This document shows positions 36,393 to 47,730 of a stretch of 64,000 nt of DNA, one piece after another. The position numbers were made by a program, and so were the translations under genes. The notes beneath the pieces were generated by a model. It ran no database searches, was not told the DNA's origin, and saw nothing but the letters and a program-made list of their open reading frames with translations. Every line of letters starts with the position of its first letter. Position 1 is the stretch's first letter. This DNA comes from Ptiloglossa arizonensis. Its lineage: Eukaryota > Arthropoda > Insecta > Hymenoptera > Colletidae. Location: NCBI RefSeq assembly GCF_051014685.1, contig NC_135060.1:2232001-2296000 (forward strand). Reading direction: 5' to 3'.

Positions 36393-39300
36393 CGTTGTAG
36401 TTCCGCGATGGCCCTCACATCCTCCTCCTATGCCCATTCCACGAGCACGACCCTTCTAAAGCACGACTTCCGGAGGCAAACGAAGCGTGCGAGCGTCGTG
36501 TATAATGAAGCGCGCTCGTTCGTTTCCTCGCCGTTGTTCCAGGCGTCGTCACCTTCCTTCGTGTTCTCGGACTCCCCCCAAGATTTCTGAATATGCCCAA
36601 ATTTAAAGGTGGCCTTCTCTTCGTTGAATTATTGCACCGCTGAAACTCCAGCTATCCGTGGACTCGGAAATTCTTGCACCGAACCCGCTGGAAACAACTT
36701 GTTCCGAACAGTCCAAGTTATCACCATCGGTACGAGTATTCTCTGTACGGTTGTCACCGGTTCGGCTGAGAACTGCGACAGTCCGACAGAGCGGTTCGCG
36801 AAACTTGACCGCTGTTATTTCTCCGCTCGAGTTCCTCTCTGCGTACGTTATAGTCGAAGTGCGAACTTTATTAATACGGACGCCAACGGTACATCGTTTC
36901 TCCGCATCTCAGATTCTACTCTTTCCAACGACATTGTATTTGAACCTGGAAAATTGAATACGTCGTGAGTAGATTTTTAAAGAGTATATATATAAATGAT
37001 TGAAACTTTTTGAAAACCGACCTGACCCCTGTACTCCCAAACAAACGATCGAGTTGATCGTATTTTTCTATACTCAAAATTTTCCTCTGGTTTCTACAAA
37101 ATGACAATTTCTTAAATAATGATCACACCGAATGAACGAGAAACCCAAAAAATAATCGATACTGATTTTTGTATTATTTCTCAGTTAAATTTCCTTCTGA
37201 TAAACGACCGGGTTAGAATTTCCTCGAAAAACGACCATCTAAATAATTACTGTTTTACGTCCCCGTTCGGTGCTTCCGTGGAGAACTGAAAGTTTGGTTC
37301 AATGCACATAGAAGTTAGAGAAAATATACGTTATCTATGAGTCCGAAGTGGGTATCGTTCTAAATGATGTTCGATAGGAACTATGTGACTGGGTTTAGGT
37401 CCTGTAGAAGGAGGTGGTCCCTAAGAAAAAGACGAATGTATAGAGGGGGGTCTGGATGAAAGAGAGAGAGACAGAAACGGTGAAGATGGAAGGGGTCAGA
37501 GTAGGAGAAAGGGGTACAAGCCGTTTAGCGATATTTCACGGGGCTCTCGTTCGTAAGGGTTTCTAGCCGTGCACGGTATTACTGGAGGCAGTCTTGCAAA
37601 CTCGAGATAAGGGAAGGTTGGTTCTCCGTTGCCGACAGTGTGAACGGAAGCTAAGACGCTTCACCTTAGCTTCAACTTCTCGTACGTAAGAGAAGAGGAT
37701 ATCCCCGAGAAGAAAGCCACGGGATACCCCCTCCAAACCCCTTTTGGTTGCCACGCAGTGCCTCCTTTACCTCTACGATCTCGTTTAATATCGTCTGCTT
37801 ATCCTCTGTCGCCATTCGTTTTATTCATCGGCTTTACTTTTTTCCCCCTGCAGGTTTCTTACCTTCGTCGTACAATAGCGACTTCTTACCTTCCTCGATG
37901 GGTACGGTTTCTTATTAATAGAGACTTTCGATATTCCATTTGAAAAGATACATCGCTACGATTTAAGTCGACACTCAATTTCGGACTCTTCTTTTTAGAC
38001 GAATGTACCTGTAACGAAGTTTACGAAATTACGAACTGTAGGGGTGAAAAATATTGTCTCGAAGAATCGAATGTGTGACTAGTCAGGAGACGTTCAATGT
38101 TTAAAATTAAAATACTTTGAGTTTAACAGTGTGACGATATTGAGAACTTGCGTAGCTACAATGTTTGTATTTCCTTTTCCTCTCCTATGAATCATATTTT
38201 CAAGAATTCGTATTCGTGCAATGCGATTGTTAAACAAAATAGTACAGAAATACCGTGAACGAAAGTGCCTCGTTTTAAAATTTCGTTTAAAAGTACCTAC
38301 TTATCATTCTATCGTGCAAGTTACCAACATTAACGTTCCATATTACCTAAGAGAATTTCGTATACTCTTTTCCCTCATTTTGTTACGAAATATATTTCTT
38401 GCGTTTCAATTACCAACAGTAATACACACGTTGTCTAATTTCGAGTTAATAAATCTTCGATGTTGTTCGTTTTACAGATACCGTAGATGTATAAAAAAAA
38501 TGAAGAGCTGGATGATTTTGTAACTCGTTAAATGTTCTCGTAACGATTGTAACCTTAGTCTCTGTTGAATATCGCCATAGAATCTTATTATAGAAACTTC
38601 GAGGACAGATTCTAGTTGAAGAGCTGCGGCTCACGCTCGGGCAATTAGCGACCATTTAAGTGCACGTGCACCCAAACCTACAGCTAATCCCCGCAATTTC
38701 GCTCAAGGGATGGTTAGCGTTTGTACCAATTAAAAAGAAAAAACCTCAGGGACACCCTGTCGTCGACTCGTTATTTACACCGTAAAAGAGGCGCACGTGT
38801 TCATCCAATTCTGCACCCATAATCCTCTCCTAATCACTTCGTTTTACCCAAACAGGTGCAAAGAAATTGTTCCTTTTATCCCTAGCAATAAAAAGTTACG
38901 CGACATTTAGTCCGAAACGATTGGAACACAACATTTCAATAGCCAATGGAACAAACTTTGACGAATAAAAATTTGCAAGAACAACGATCGTTAATTCGAC
39001 GTAAAATTATCAATACTTCATTCCATTGCATCGAATGGAATATAATTACTAAAAATACACCGAACCCGATAACCTTTATTTTCGCAACTTTATTAAATGT
39101 TTAACATCGTTTCCAACAAGACTGGGCGCGTTAATACCTAAATACAAGTTCAAAATTCTACAAATTTATATTCGAGAAAAGCGATCAACTGTACGATACA
39201 CTGTACATTCTCCCCAAGAGAGAAAAAGCAATTCTTTTCGTAAATAATAACGAATAACAACTGTCGACGAAAGGGTTTAATTATTCCTCCTCGAACAAGT

Positions 39301-40066
39301 ATCGTCGTTAATGAATCGAACACGTTCCAGATAATTTTCAGCCAGCTTGAAATTTGTCCCGCTTCTCGTCTTACAATCTCGTTTCGGTCGATTCGGAACA
39401 ACGTTCGAGAGCGCAATAACTTATCGAATCTCAAGAGAGAACGAAGAAGCGCGGCCATTCAATAATCCCACACCACCCGGTATAGTTCCTGGTAATGAAC
39501 GCAACCACCTTGAACTGGCAAACGGATGAACGGGCAGCCAGAGCCAGTCTGTAGTAGCAAGCTTGAGAGAGAAAGAGCGGCTGGGGGGTGGCTAGGGTAA
39601 GAGGGTGCCGAGAGACGCGGTGGTAGCCACTAAAAGGGGTTGTGTCCTCTCTCTGTACGACGGAAGCACCCTTCTGTGTCCCGCCACCGACTCTCTTCTC
39701 GCCGCTGCCTACGCTTTGGTTCCTTTTCATGGGGATGGAGGATGGAACACCCACCCCCACGTAGTCCGCTAACTTCGGTCTTCGTGTACACTTACACACA
39801 CGCATCAACACACGTGTGTGTCTCTCCGCGTTTCAACGTCTGTGCCCGCGTATTTCCACGCGTGTCGTCCTCTCCTACGTGTACGCAAGATAAGCCCAAC
39901 ACCATTGACGGCTGGCTGATCTGACGCGATTATACGTCGCTTTACCAGCTTTTCTTTCCTCTTGCACGAGACACCGAGCCTTTTTTGCGCCGGTTTTCCG
40001 ATTATCTACACGGGAACGCGACACAGGTGAGTCGATACAGTTTCGAGACTATAGAACACTCGAGAG

Positions 40067-40687
40067 ATGTGGGATCAACAGGAGTTGAAGAACTTGGGGA
40101 TATCAATGTCGAGTGTCTTCGAAGATTTCTTGATCTTCTACCATCACCTATTGTTGTCTGAAAAAATGGAATCGGGGTACAGTGTTTCGTTGTGGGATCA
40201 ACAGGAGTTGAAAAACTTGGGGATATTAACGTCGAGTGTCTTCGAAGATTTCTTGATCTTCTACCATGATCTATTGTTATCTGGAAAAATGGAATCTGGG
40301 TACAGTGTTTCGTTGTGGGATCAACAGGAGCTAAGAAACTTGGGGATATTAACGTCAAGTGTCTTCGAAGATTTCTTGATCTTCTACCATGATCTATCGT
40401 TATCTGGAAAAATGGAATCTGGGTACAGTGTTTCGTTAAAGGTTTCCTGGGTAACTTATGAAATTATACCGCCAATTGGATCGATTATGGCAGATTACGA
40501 GACATTTATACTCCACAAGTTTGTTTTAAATGATTGGAAGCTACGACAAGCTTGTAACGAGTTGCAAGTATTCGAACGATCTTCTGATAGCTCCCAACAG
40601 CGGATATTTCATAGGTTACGATCTAACAGTATCGTACGACACGTGTATACTTTTGTTCGAAGTATTCAACGATCGAGATTATGTTGA
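40067..40687 (+). CDS. Open frame of 206 codons with three 41-residue repeats; uncertain gene
   Basis: ATG at 40067, stop at 40685-40687. The first 124 codons are three near-identical 41-residue units (each starting WDQQEL, ending YSVSL), encoded by the 123-bp array described separately. Then comes about 80 residues of unique sequence. There are no membrane segments, signal peptide or known domain. Between units roughly half of the base changes are synonymous in this frame (for example TTG to CTA, AAG to AAA), more than expected for neutral drift, but the sample is tiny. The tail overlaps the last coding exon of the transporter on the opposite strand. The minus strand of the array is also open, so chance is a real alternative. 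Confidence 0.2.
   Translation: MWDQQELKNLGISMSSVFEDFLIFYHHLLLSEKMESGYSVSLWDQQELKNLGILTSSVFEDFLIFYHDLLLSGKMESGYSVSLWDQQELRNLGILTSSVFEDFLIFYHDLSLSGKMESGYSVSLKVSWVTYEIIPPIGSIMADYETFILHKFVLNDWKLRQACNELQVFERSSDSSQQRIFHRLRSNSIVRHVYTFVRSIQRSRLC
40070..40438. repeat. Tandem repeat, 3 units of 123 bp
   Basis: Units start at 40070, 40193 and 40316 with exact 123-base spacing. Units 2 and 3 are closer to each other than to unit 1. The period is a multiple of three, which keeps frames open on both strands. It lies about 190 bp downstream of the transporter stop codon. Confidence 0.95.
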
Positions 40688-40891
40688 CTATAATTGCACA
40701 AAGCGTAATAAATAGTGCAACTAGCAGCAAGGCCACACTTAAGATCATTCTGCTTCTTAGCATTCCCCGTTCGTCATAATTCACGAGAATGTACAGAGTA
40801 ATCGGAATAAGTGTCGTCAAAGTAGATATGCCTATAGCTCCGACCAGACCGGTGAATAACTCGAGTTTGGGAATCGATGCTGCCAGCAAAC
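40623..40891 (-). CDS. SLC36-like gene, terminal coding exon 6 (TM9-TM11, stop)
   Basis: Acceptor aatttcag|GT; 269 bases to a TAG stop, residues 361-449. It encodes the IP.LELF..LVGA motif at the end of TM9, then TM10 and TM11. The short C-terminus is basic and aromatic. I found no AATAAA on the minus strand between 40000 and 40622, so the 3' end is unplaced. The last 65 bases are overlapped on the other strand by the end of a repeat-bearing ORF (40067-40687). Confidence 0.92.
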
Positions 40892-43186
40892 CTGAAATTA
40901 TTTTCTTCGATTAATTCTTTTCTGTGCGATTCGTTGTACTGGATTTTCCTTAAACTGAATTAGTCGTTCAAAGTCATTTCCAGTTCTCTTCAGTTTCGAA
41001 CGATACCCATTCCAACCAATTCTTCGAACATACACGCGTCACTGAACGCGTGCACTTAATAATAAGTAATTGTTCCGTATAAAAAATAAAAAAAAACACA
41101 CAGGAAATATATAACAAAAAGGGAAAGAGGAAGAACTTTCCACGATTACCTCGCTAATCGGTACCTAAGAAAGAATCAATCAAAAGCTCGAAATTCGAGC
41201 TATCCAACCGTTCCTTATTAGAGCGATGAATACTCGCGCCAAGAGTTTCGTTACGCCAAGTTACGAGGAAACTGGGCTATCTATACTAAATTTTGCGAAA
41301 GTAGATTCCGGAACTTTCGTAATATCTGAGTTCGTGATGGACTGCAATCGGATCGATTGATCGATTTCGCGAAGTTGCCCGCTCGAGAGGGAAGAGATTC
41401 AATCCGTTGCAGCCGATCAAACTTCCCCGAGTTTACCTTAAAAATATGAAAAGGAGAAAGGGCCGAAGGGAAAGGAGACGTATCTCCTCGCGAAGTGAAA
41501 TCGTCGTTCGCGCGGTACTGTCGGCCACGTGAACGTGTTTTAAAAAGTGAAATTTTTGTACACGTAGCGAGGCTGACGCTGAAACGAACGATCAGGTCCC
41601 ATTGGTACAGGCTTCCTTTGCAAATATTCTCCTCCAGTGCCGGAAATACGTACTCGTTCGTTAGTATCGTGATCGGCATGTAGCACTGCAGTCCGTACGT
41701 GAAATATATCGCCAAAGCTTGCATTATCAGCGCCACCAGAGTTGCTCTGACAAAATAAATCGATTCGTTGTACAATGGATTCGACTACAGACGATACACC
41801 GAGAAGAATGTGATTTTATACAAAAGAAGAAACATGAGAAATGTACTAAGAAACTTTTCGTTCGAACTTTCCATTTCGAAAATATTGCTTTCGAATGTAG
41901 ATGTCGAAAATCATTTAGGAGCAAAAATACTATTTGCTTAGAATGAACTCAATTACTCTTGCAATGTAAGGACAAATTTTGTTTTGTAATACTTTTATCT
42001 CTGTACTGTGATAAATAGATTTTCGACTCATTCTTTTATACAGAACTGCATCCTTCCCAGTTGTACCTTCTGTCGCAAGACCTTTTTTTATAATATACTC
42101 AATTCCGACAATTGAAGCGCAAGAACATATCATTACACATCGTTTGTGTGATGGTTTCTAATAAAGTTTCCCAATGTTTCGGAACCCCATTTCAAGTAAC
42201 CGGTAACACCAACGAGAACGTGTAGCAATGTTACAAATATCATACCCCAGTTCAGTACTCCATTACATTTTGTGTAATTCCAAGGTTTCTGCATGTCGTG
42301 TTCTATCGCTAGTATCTGTGAAATAAATACGAATACATTACAAGCAAAACATTTATAATTCTGAAACCCCACGAATGAAAAGTATCAAATAATCACAATA
42401 TGCAATATGTCTAAAAAGTATTCAAACTTATTTTGTTCCAAAGTTATTAGTGCAGTTATTTCATTGCGATAATTTCATCGCCAGTGCTGTAATTACCCAA
42501 GATACGGTAAATTTATTTAAATTTCGTTTTGTTCGTCTATATTGAAAATTTCACAAACGACAAACCTAGTATTTAATATTAAAACCAAGTGCAACGCTAA
42601 ATTAACACGTTTACTATTGTCAGTCCCATTGGACGTACGAATTAATAAAGAATACATCTTAAGTGTACATTCGAAATACAATCTATAGTATACTTTACGT
42701 TGCGTGTGTAGTTGAAAAGCGTAATCTTTGTTCCGTTTTCTTTTTTTTTTAAGAATTATACAAACTGATACTTACGACTCCTGGAGATGCCATACTGAAG
42801 AAGACCGTTCCGATAAATTTCGGATACAAACCGACACGTGGATTAACCCAGACCCAAGTATCGCCGATTCCATCCTTCAACGCGTACACAATACCGATCA
42901 GTGCCGCAGAGAAAAGTAACGCGTTTCCGGTGACGGAGATACCCGCCATATCGCGCAGGTGTTTCAGCATGTTCATTAGAAAGAAAAGAGGGAAGAGCAT
43001 CAAAGCGTAGTATCCTTGATCGATCACCTTCCCAGTATCGATACATTCCTGAATGATTCCAGATATGCACACTACGTACACTGCACCGACTCCCATGTAA
43101 CAGGTTAATATCACCACGTCAACGATAAACCTGAATCGTTCGAGCAAGCAAAATTATGATAATTTGCCACGTAATCTTAAAATGTA

Positions 43187-43221
<35 letters not shown>

Positions 43222-44132
43222 TTTAAGCGATTCTATTGTGTAACGAAAAAGATAAACTTAACGTGGACAATTGTAATCTAAGTCTACTGATTCGTATATT
43301 ATAATATCTACATATTAGGAAGTATATACAATGATAAGTTTAGCATGACTATTTTTAAGTCGTCCTTCAGCTATCCCCTGAATAATATTACAACATTTTC
43401 AACCGTGAAATTCGAATCACACCTCTGAACTTTTCAAAAACTAATGGTTTCGTTTCCCTGTAAATGTTTTGAACGGTAGAAGAAAAAGTTTTTTACACAA
43501 TTGATATCAGTCCTATATGATTTAAAGTTTGCTGAAATAATTGTATTAAAATTTACGAACGTTGCTACACGCGCAGAAACCCAAGGTTTTTGTACACCGG
43601 TTGTCAAACTGGCGACAACCACTTCGTCGTAAGTTAGAATTGGTTTCTTCAGGTTACGGCACATCGCATAATGAATTTTCAGGAGAATTTGAAGGGATCC
43701 CGTAATTAGTAAGCCCATCAGAATCGTGCCAATTATTCCAGTGCACAGACCAACGTTGGAGTATGCGTTTGGTATTGCGAACAGCCCTGTTCCCACTACA
43801 CTCTTCACCAAAGTCGCTAGGGATCCAAAGTCACTGAACAATGCAAATGGAGAAATTAGCAAAACACGTGTCTCTAGCAGCCTTTCTCTGAAAAGTGAGT
43901 AAACAGTTATACGAGACTGGTTTCTCAGGGTGACGATGCTCGTAAGGATCGTAAGGGATTTCGGTTTCCTCGTCGCTTCCGTTTCCTCTCAGTTCAGGCC
44001 TAAATACGTACACGGAATGATTACGAAAGAAACGTCTAAAATTGTCAAAAAAAAAAAAGAAACACAAGAGAAGAAATGAATCGCAGAAAAATTAATCTTC
44101 TGTAACAGATATTCCGTACCATCGACTTACAT
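40623..44132 (-). CDS. SLC36/PAT-type proton-coupled amino acid transporter, six coding exons
   Basis: Multi-pass carrier of the AAAP superfamily, SLC36/PAT branch; members move small neutral amino acids, usually with protons, across plasma or endolysosomal membranes. Coding exons, in transcription order, are 43999-43913, 43833-43561, 43130-42776, 42315-42137, 41746-41562 and 40891-40623, plus two bases (44132-44131) from the 5' exon. The phases chain without conflict to 449 codons and a TAG stop. What is seen: a short acidic N-terminus ending in a DPYEHRHPEKP stretch, then GTGLFAIP at residues 44-51, typical of TM1 in this family, and about eleven hydrophobic segments. The IPKLELFTGLVGA stretch at residues 367-379 also fits the family. 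Oddities: a start codon split by an intron, a weak second donor, and loss of a Glu normally conserved near TM6 (Ala235). Substrate cannot be read from sequence. The family call is strong; the exact orthologue is not known. Confidence 0.93.
41562..41746 (-). CDS. SLC36-like gene, coding exon 5 (TM8-TM9 start)
   Basis: Acceptor ttttgtcag|A, donor CTACGT|gtacaa; 185 bases, phase 2 in, phase 1 out, residues 299-361. The YFTYGLQCYMPI segment (residues 313-324) is the characteristic TM8 motif of PAT transporters (usually FTY.LQFYVP). The extracellular loop that follows has a single Cys (Cys341). Confidence 0.92.
42137..42315 (-). CDS. SLC36-like gene, coding exon 4 (TM6 end-TM7)
   Basis: Acceptor atttcacag|ATA, donor GATGT|gtaatg; 179 bases, phase 0 in, phase 2 out, residues 240-299. 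It encodes the end of TM6 with E244, a hydrophilic loop, TM7 and a GYLKWG stretch typical of the family after TM7. Read without the donor the frame ends at an in-frame TAA three bases on, consistent with an intron here. Confidence 0.9.
42776..43130 (-). CDS. SLC36-like gene, coding exon 3 (TM3-TM6 start)
   Basis: Acceptor acgattcag|G and a perfect donor GTC|gtaagt bound 355 bases, phase 2 in and phase 0 out, residues 121-239. It holds TM3 to TM5 and the first half of TM6. In the usual family motif (FAFEG...PLEN) a Glu stands where this protein has Ala235, within FSMASPGV. A downstream Glu (E244) is kept in the next exon. Confidence 0.92.
43189..43225. repeat. (TA)n microsatellite in the second intron of the transporter gene
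   Basis: About 15 TA units followed by a T run, between coding exons 2 and 3. Confidence 0.95.
43561..43833 (-). CDS. SLC36-like gene, coding exon 2 (TM1-TM2)
   Basis: Acceptor attgttcag|T; 273 bases, residues 30-121. It contains TM1 with the GTGLFAIP motif (residues 44-51), TM2, and the loop before TM3. To keep the frame with the next exon the donor must be GCAAC|gttcgt at 43561/43560, which is a weak site. A stronger-looking donor, TTC|gtaaat, lies 5 bases downstream but would shift the frame to an early stop. Confidence 0.88.
43913..43999 (-). CDS. SLC36-like gene, coding exon 1 (residues 1-30)
   Basis: Acceptor tatttag|G and donor TCTC|gtataa bound an 87-base exon that enters and leaves in phase 2. 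It encodes the cytosolic N-terminus, which is acidic (DEETE) and followed by a Pro/His-rich stretch. This is the region just before TM1 in insect members of the family. It reads directly into the next exon through a split Ser codon (TC|T). Confidence 0.88.
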
Positions 44133-44234
44133 AATCGTTCTAACAGGTTCCCGGTTAAATGTACGTCGTGTAACAGATATAACCTCGAATAGAACCAATT
44201 TGTACAATTCTCCAAAAGATAGTTGAACACGTCA
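44131..44234 (-). other. Probable 5' exon of the SLC36-like gene (3' portion), ending in AT of a split ATG
   Basis: On the minus strand a good donor (AT|gtaagt) falls at 44131/44130. Joined to the next exon (ag|GCCTGAACTG at 43999) it creates ATG CCT GAA in the transporter frame. The same frame has a TGA at 44234-44232 and no ATG in the 33 codons between, so this would be the first usable start. The upstream end of the exon and the promoter are not resolved. The next coding exon has no ATG of its own, so some upstream exon must supply the start. The phase match supports this one, but no transcript is available. Confidence 0.6.
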
Positions 44235-45302
44235 CACCTCCTCGACAAAACCTACAAAAAGCTTACGTACGACCCGAAATTCAGCTTTAGAGATTAGTCG
44301 AAATCTATCCGACACCGACTCGCGTCCAAAGTCTCGAAACACCCAAGAATCTACACAGTGGCAACCGATCTGTAACGTTTCTTTGAGAATAGCAACGGTT
44401 CGAAGTTGTCCAACAGCGCGAAGAAAAACAGAAATCGATTATTCGCGAGCAAACGAGCATAGAGAGGCGAGGGGGGTTCGGTAGGGCAGAATTTCGCGGT
44501 CCCGTCGTTGGGACACGCGCTCGCCCAGAAAACCTCCTTACCGTTGAAGAAAAAGATCCTCGGTCGAGCCACCACGAAGAACGATGCAACGCCCGCGAAA
44601 CTGTCGATGCAACCGCGCGTAACGTTTCCAGGCGATTCGTTGCACCGGCCGTGCTTTTTCTCACGGACGACTACAACCGATTACTGGTACATTAACATGA
44701 ATTTCTCGCGCAACTAATTTCCAGCGAGCGGGGACAGAGAGGCGCGGAGAAGGATAACGTCGATGGATATACGCGGACCGATTCCCCGCTCGGTGGCGGT
44801 ATTGTGATCCTCTCGCTCGGCTGGACCGAGCTGACCGACTTAGCGGGAACGCGAGTTCAGTTACGGAGATTTTCCCGGGGGATTTAACGCCTCGCGGCTC
44901 CTCACGGATTGGATAAAAGGGATCATCGGCGTGAGCTTTAACCGTGGATCGCGGTTAAGGCCGACGACAAACCGCTTTCTTTTCACTGGCTCCTGACAGG
45001 ATCAGCCGAGACTCTTTGCGTCAGCAGATTGCGAGATCCTCTTTCGGGTGTGCCCTTACCCCGTGCCACGCTCGCCTCCGGGTCAACCCAATATTGACTT
45101 TTCATCAAATTTATCGCCAACAATGTCGAAACGTTCCTGTTTCGTACGGATTCGAGCAAGTGTCCGTACGAGGCTGGACAAATAGTTGCTCCTACCCTGT
45201 GTCAACAACCGAAACCTTGACGGTTGTTTAATCATTTAATACGGGTACCCCGAGTTTCTTGATTCCTTTTCACGTCACAATTTTCGGAGATTTTGACCTC
45301 GT

Positions 45303-45580
45303 CGAGTAACTTTTCTTTCTCGATTGGTCCCAGAAATGACTATTTCCGAACATTGTTCTTTATCGTCGTCCTGTACGTGTACGACAAGATCTGGTTCGAG
45401 TAGAACAACTCGATTAAAAGTTCTTATTTCCATCACTAGTGTTCCTCGTGTAAATATCGAATCGATTATTATTTTACTCGATCGAGTAACTTTTCTTGCC
45501 CGATCGGTCCCCAGGAATGGCCATTTTCGAACATTGTTCTTTATCGTGGTGATCGGTACACGTGTACGAGAAGGTCTGGG
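45303..45580. repeat. Direct duplication, two ~98-bp copies 180 bp apart
   Basis: The first copy (45303-45400) and second (45483-45580) both run cgagtaacttttctt..., ...aacattgttctttatcgt, ...acgtgtacga and an ending near tctgg. About 80 percent looks conserved by eye. The 82 bases between the copies are unrelated. Function not known. Confidence 0.8.
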
Positions 45581-47629
45581 TTAGGTAGTGCCACGCACAG
45601 AGGGACGATAACGTCGGGGTGACGTCCTGCGGTGCTAGACTGTGACCAAATCCACGGTGCCCATGCAGTGTTTACACTCGAGATGATGCCTCCTAATGCT
45701 AATACGCGGCCCTGCCGGTGCAACGTAGCCCTCGGATTTCTGGTTTCTTAATGCTCAATCGCAATCCAATGAAAAGTGTATGAATGGCAAGCGATTATCA
45801 AGTCGAGCGGGCGCCCTCAATGTGTCCGCCGAGGCGTCCGTGGTAACCCCGCTGCGTTAACCGACGTCGAATCCGGACCAAATGGTACGAATTCTCCTTT
45901 CTCTTTCTCTTTCCTCTCTACCGGGACCCACCTTTCGCTCGCTTTTCACCTCGTCGCGACGCGTTTCTTTCTCTTTCTTTTTTTTCTTTTTCTTTCTTTT
46001 TTTCATTCGACGGATCGACCGATCGCCCTGCCCCAGAACCGGCTCGTGGAACGAATTCGCGGGAGCACGTGGTCCTCTTTCCGGCTCACTCGTCGATCAT
46101 AATCGGGTCAAAGAGCAACGAGTGCCCGAGTAATTACCGTTGTTGGTAAACGTAAGCGCGATCGACGCAACGCTCCCGTCTTCCCCGGCCAGGGAAGCCT
46201 CCGAGTAACTACCGGATCACGGAAGAACTCGAACGCGATTGGAAGCCATCCGAGGAAACGTTCATCGGTTTAAGTTCAAGGCGAGGACTTTCGTGGTTTT
46301 AACAGCTCGACGAGCCGCGATTCGATCGGAGATCCAAGAAGATGCTGGCCGATCTTGGTCACACTTTTTCCTCTGATCTATCTTTTTCGAAGCGTATCTT
46401 AAGTATAGATTTCTTTTAGGCTCGTCGTCTCGCACTTGACTGTCTCGGTCATCGAATGTACCCAAACGGTTAATAATACCGTCAATAGCATCAAAATGTT
46501 GTTCTCCACCTTAGTGGGATCACGATTAGAGTACTATGGGTTAGTTTGGACAATGTACTTTTTTTGTATTACATTTAGAAAGTGTTACGCGACTATTGAC
46601 ACGAATTTGTCTCTACCGATCGCCATCTGTGTAACACAACGATCCATCGACGAGTAAACAAATAAAGAATACACTCAAGCAAATATATTTTCAATAATAA
46701 GAAAACCTTCCTTTCGCGAGACGATCGAGGAAAGAATAGGACCCATCGAGGTAACATGACATCGGACCCCGAAACGATTCCGATCCTCGAAACGTCGTTG
46801 TTCAACGAATTATCCCGGCGCAGTTTTATGCAGTTTTCCGCACGGTCGGTGGTGGTGCAAAACCGGTCTACGCAGGAATAGATTTTTGGCGCGAGGCGTT
46901 TATCGGGAATCGAGGTTCGCGGAGATGGAAATGAAAACGGAAATGGCGCAACAGCGGGCGTAAAACCGTCGGTTAAACGGCGGGACCGTTCGAAAAATCG
47001 TTCCAATTTCTTGCTACTGACGTTTTTGCGGGCAACGAGCCTCCAGGGGCAACATGTTCAGCGGCCACGAAGAGCACGGCAACCCCGGGGCTCGATGCCG
47101 TTCCACCGAGCGATTCTGTTTGCCGACACGGTCGCTCGTTCGCTCGTTCGCTCGCTCGCTCTATGGCTCGCGCGCATGCGTGCTCTCCCGGGCGCCCGGG
47201 CGCCCGCGCTCTCTCGTTGCCCGCTGAAGGATCGTTTTTCGGAGTCACTGACTCGAATCGCGTTCTTCTGGTCAATTCCGACGTCCTGGAGGGTACTTGG
47301 AAATTTTGCACGCGCCACTGTAAAAATCGAGCCGATTCATCGTGAGCCGATCGGAGTCTCGAACGAGGGGATGAAAGGAATTCAGATGATAACCAAGCTG
47401 CCCCCTTTCTTCTCGGCTGGCTACCCGCCGGCTCGTGACAGATTTTCTTCTCACTGTGGAATAATTGATCAGTGATTCAAATGCTCGCCTCGGCAGGTGT
47501 TAAGCGTGTTTGGGAATTTTCTACATTCGAGGAATTACCCAGCGAAGAAAATTTTCTGCCCTATTGGGATCTAATCCGTACTTATCGGTGAAAAATAAAG
47601 GCCACAGGAGTCGACTCGTGCCTTGTCTA

Positions 47630-47730
47630 TTGGGTTGTTCGATAAGTTTTGTCGGGTTTTTTTTTCATTGGAAAAAATATACCGCGACACTTGAACTTTG
47701 AAGAACTGTGAATGTACGAACGAGTTACAT
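47630..47730 (+). mobile_element. One-end fragment of the second mariner-like family
   Basis: attgggttgttcgataagtt then a T-rich block, cattggaaaaaatata, cttgaactttgaagaactgt and gtacgaacgagtt. Homology to the other copies stops at about 47730. Confidence 0.7.

Larger units (their letters stand above)
31721..40066. other. No supported gene
   Basis: Besides listed repeats: a block at 33.65-33.9 kb with TTTATGG/CATAAAA posterior-Hox-type cores, GC-rich pyrimidine-rich DNA at 34.6-35.1 and 36.2-36.6 kb, and a TATATAAA at 34471-34478. 36.97-39.4 kb is AT-rich and empty. 39.5-39.85 kb is GC-richer with a CA/GT-rich patch. Confidence 0.5.
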
